In this document: piece by piece, positions 63,134 through 64,000 of the stretch
Layout: each line of letters opens with the position of its first letter
How positions within the stretch are numbered: the stretch's first letter is position 1
From: Caulobacter sp. RHG1
GTDB lineage: Bacteria > Pseudomonadota > Alphaproteobacteria > Caulobacterales > Caulobacteraceae
Assembly (NCBI RefSeq): GCF_013181195.1
Contig: NZ_SMZP01000002.1
Span: forward strand, 496,001 to 560,000
Length of the DNA stretch: 64,000 nucleotides
Direction: 5' to 3'
Position numbers and translations under genes: made by a program
The notes under the pieces: model-generated
Database searches by the model: none
What the model was told of the DNA's origin: nothing
Seen by the model: only the letters and a program-made list of their open reading frames with translations

Positions 63134-64000
63134 TTGAAGCTTTGGGCTCGATCTCTGGCCGGTCTTTCGGCCGCCTTGCTGTGCGCGACGACGTCGCTCG
63201 CCTCTGCTGGCGTGCTCGACCCGCTGTCGCAGGACGACATCCGCTATTACCGCGCCGCCTTCGCCGCCACCGATCGCGGTGACTTCGACGCCGCCGAGGC
63301 GGCCCTGGCCAACGCTCGCGACCGCAGCCTGGCCGGCCGACTGTCCTTCGCCAAGCTGATGCACCCGTCGCTGTACTCGGCCAGCTATGACGACCTGACC
63401 AGCTGGCTGAAGCGCTACGGCGACGAGGCCGGCGCAGACCGCATCTACGGCCTGGCCGTCAAGCGCAAACCCGGTGGCAAGCGCGCCCTCGCCCCGCCGG
63501 TCCCGGCCCTGTTCATCACGGCCGACAAGGGCCCGCCTCCCGCCGACAAGGGCCGCGCCGCCCGCGAAGCCTATTATTCTGGCGACGTCGCCAAGGCCTT
63601 GCCGCTGGCCGTCGCCGGCGGCGATCGCTGGATCGCCGGCCTATCGGCCTTCCGCCTGGGCGATACGGCCAAGGCCCAGCGCTTCTTCGAACAGGTCGCC
63701 GGCGATCAGCACGAGGATGAGTGGTTGCGCGCCGCCGGCGCCTTCTGGGCCGCCCGCACCGCCAGCCAGGCGGGCCAGGAAGGCCAGGCCCGTTCGCTGC
63801 TGGTCCAAGCCGCGCACGCCCCGCACACCTTCTACGGCATGATCGCCTCGCGGCAGCTGGCGCTGACCGGCGTCTCCCCCGCCGACGACCTGGAAGATCC
63901 GATCGCCGCCCTGCTGACCAAGGCGTCCTACAGCGGTCCTGACACCAGCAGCCTGACGGCGTTGATGAAGGTCGACCCGCGCGCCCGCCGCGCCGCCGCC
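63134..64000 (+). CDS. Lytic murein transglycosylase, N-terminal part (truncated by window end)
   Basis: An open frame of 289 codons with no stop runs off the right edge. It begins at TTG 63134 (KLWARSLAGLSAALLCATTS is a signal sequence). It continues with helical repeats like the U-shaped domain of soluble lytic transglycosylases: LSQDDIRYYRAAFAATDRGD, GRLSFAKLMHPSLYSASYDD, LTSWLKRYGDEAGADRIYGL and EWLRAAGAFWAARTASQAG-like text. HTFYGMIASRQLA near the end is a strong Slt feature. The catalytic domain lies beyond the window. The start codon is uncertain. Confidence 0.82.
   Translation, partial: MKLWARSLAGLSAALLCATTSLASAGVLDPLSQDDIRYYRAAFAATDRGDFDAAEAALANARDRSLAGRLSFAKLMHPSLYSASYDDLTSWLKRYGDEAGADRIYGLAVKRKPGGKRALAPPVPALFITADKGPPPADKGRAAREAYYSGDVAKALPLAVAGGDRWIAGLSAFRLGDTAKAQRFFEQVAGDQHEDEWLRAAGAFWAARTASQAGQEGQARSLLVQAAHAPHTFYGMIASRQLALTGVSPADDLEDPIAALLTKASYSGPDTSSLTALMKVDPRARRAAA

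Overview
The window looks like a stretch of chromosome from a Caulobacter-type alphaproteobacterium. It is GC-rich with dense genes. It carries 5-aminolevulinate synthase (the C4 heme route), a CBP3-type bc1 chaperone, an NDUFS4-like complex I subunit, a two-domain cold-shock protein, a MucR/Ros regulator, PHA synthase and H+-pyrophosphatase, in an order typical of Caulobacterales. Genus is inferred from gene content, not from a database search.

Positions 1 to about 5,610 are different from the rest and read as the end of an integrated genetic element. It holds a partial unrecognised gene running off the left edge, a DUF3768 gene preceded by a 500-base spacer packed with short hairpins, an AEC-family transporter divergent from a LysR regulator, and a two-gene unit of a small conserved-looking protein plus a large serine recombinase. 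The last codons of the recombinase lie inside the 3' half of tRNA-Arg(UCU) on the opposite strand, so this tRNA probably marks the element-chromosome junction.

From 5,570 to 64,000 the sequence is mostly core chromosome. 5.6-9.6 kb: tRNA-Arg, tRNA-Pro(UGG), two tRNA-Glu(UUC), a complex I subunit, DUF192, a double cold-shock protein and recJ. 9.6-14.2 kb: fbp, glpX, hom and an alanine/glutamate-type aminotransferase. 14.3-18.4 kb: lipoprotein, phaC, a SoxR regulator divergent from a monooxygenase-like gene with a clear SoxR box, and DUF1287. 18.4-24.7 kb: argC, rpsI-rplM, a PhoX-like phosphatase, ctaA, small membrane proteins, tRNA-Pro(GGG), a MerR regulator and ihfA. 24.9-28.7 kb: plsX-fabH, DUF177, CBP3 and bamE. 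28.9-38.2 kb: response regulator, hppA, thiL-nusB-ribH-nrdR-glyA, mucR-like and hemA. 38.4-43.0 kb: a valine-degradation cluster (acyl-CoA dehydrogenase, HIBYL-CoA hydrolase, 3-hydroxyisobutyrate dehydrogenase) with a histidine phosphatase and a lipoprotein methyltransferase. 43.3-50.3 kb: DUF2147, a Baeyer-Villiger-type monooxygenase, hemB, AraC, serine hydrolase, NUDIX, and a TetR/metal-dependent hydrolase pair with its operator. 50.4-64 kb: glyQS, fasciclin protein, DUF486, glnK-amt, cyclophilin, ispE, a TPR protein, ETF-QO, a family-4-like uracil-DNA glycosylase and the start of a lytic transglycosylase.

The points most worth a second look are the recombinase/tRNA junction and its small partner gene, the hairpin field, the SoxR control region, the MucR-like protein lacking normal zinc ligands, the glycosylase lacking two of four Fe-S cysteines, and the long inverted repeat around the 50.3-kb terminator. 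No CRISPR array, rRNA gene or insertion sequence was seen.
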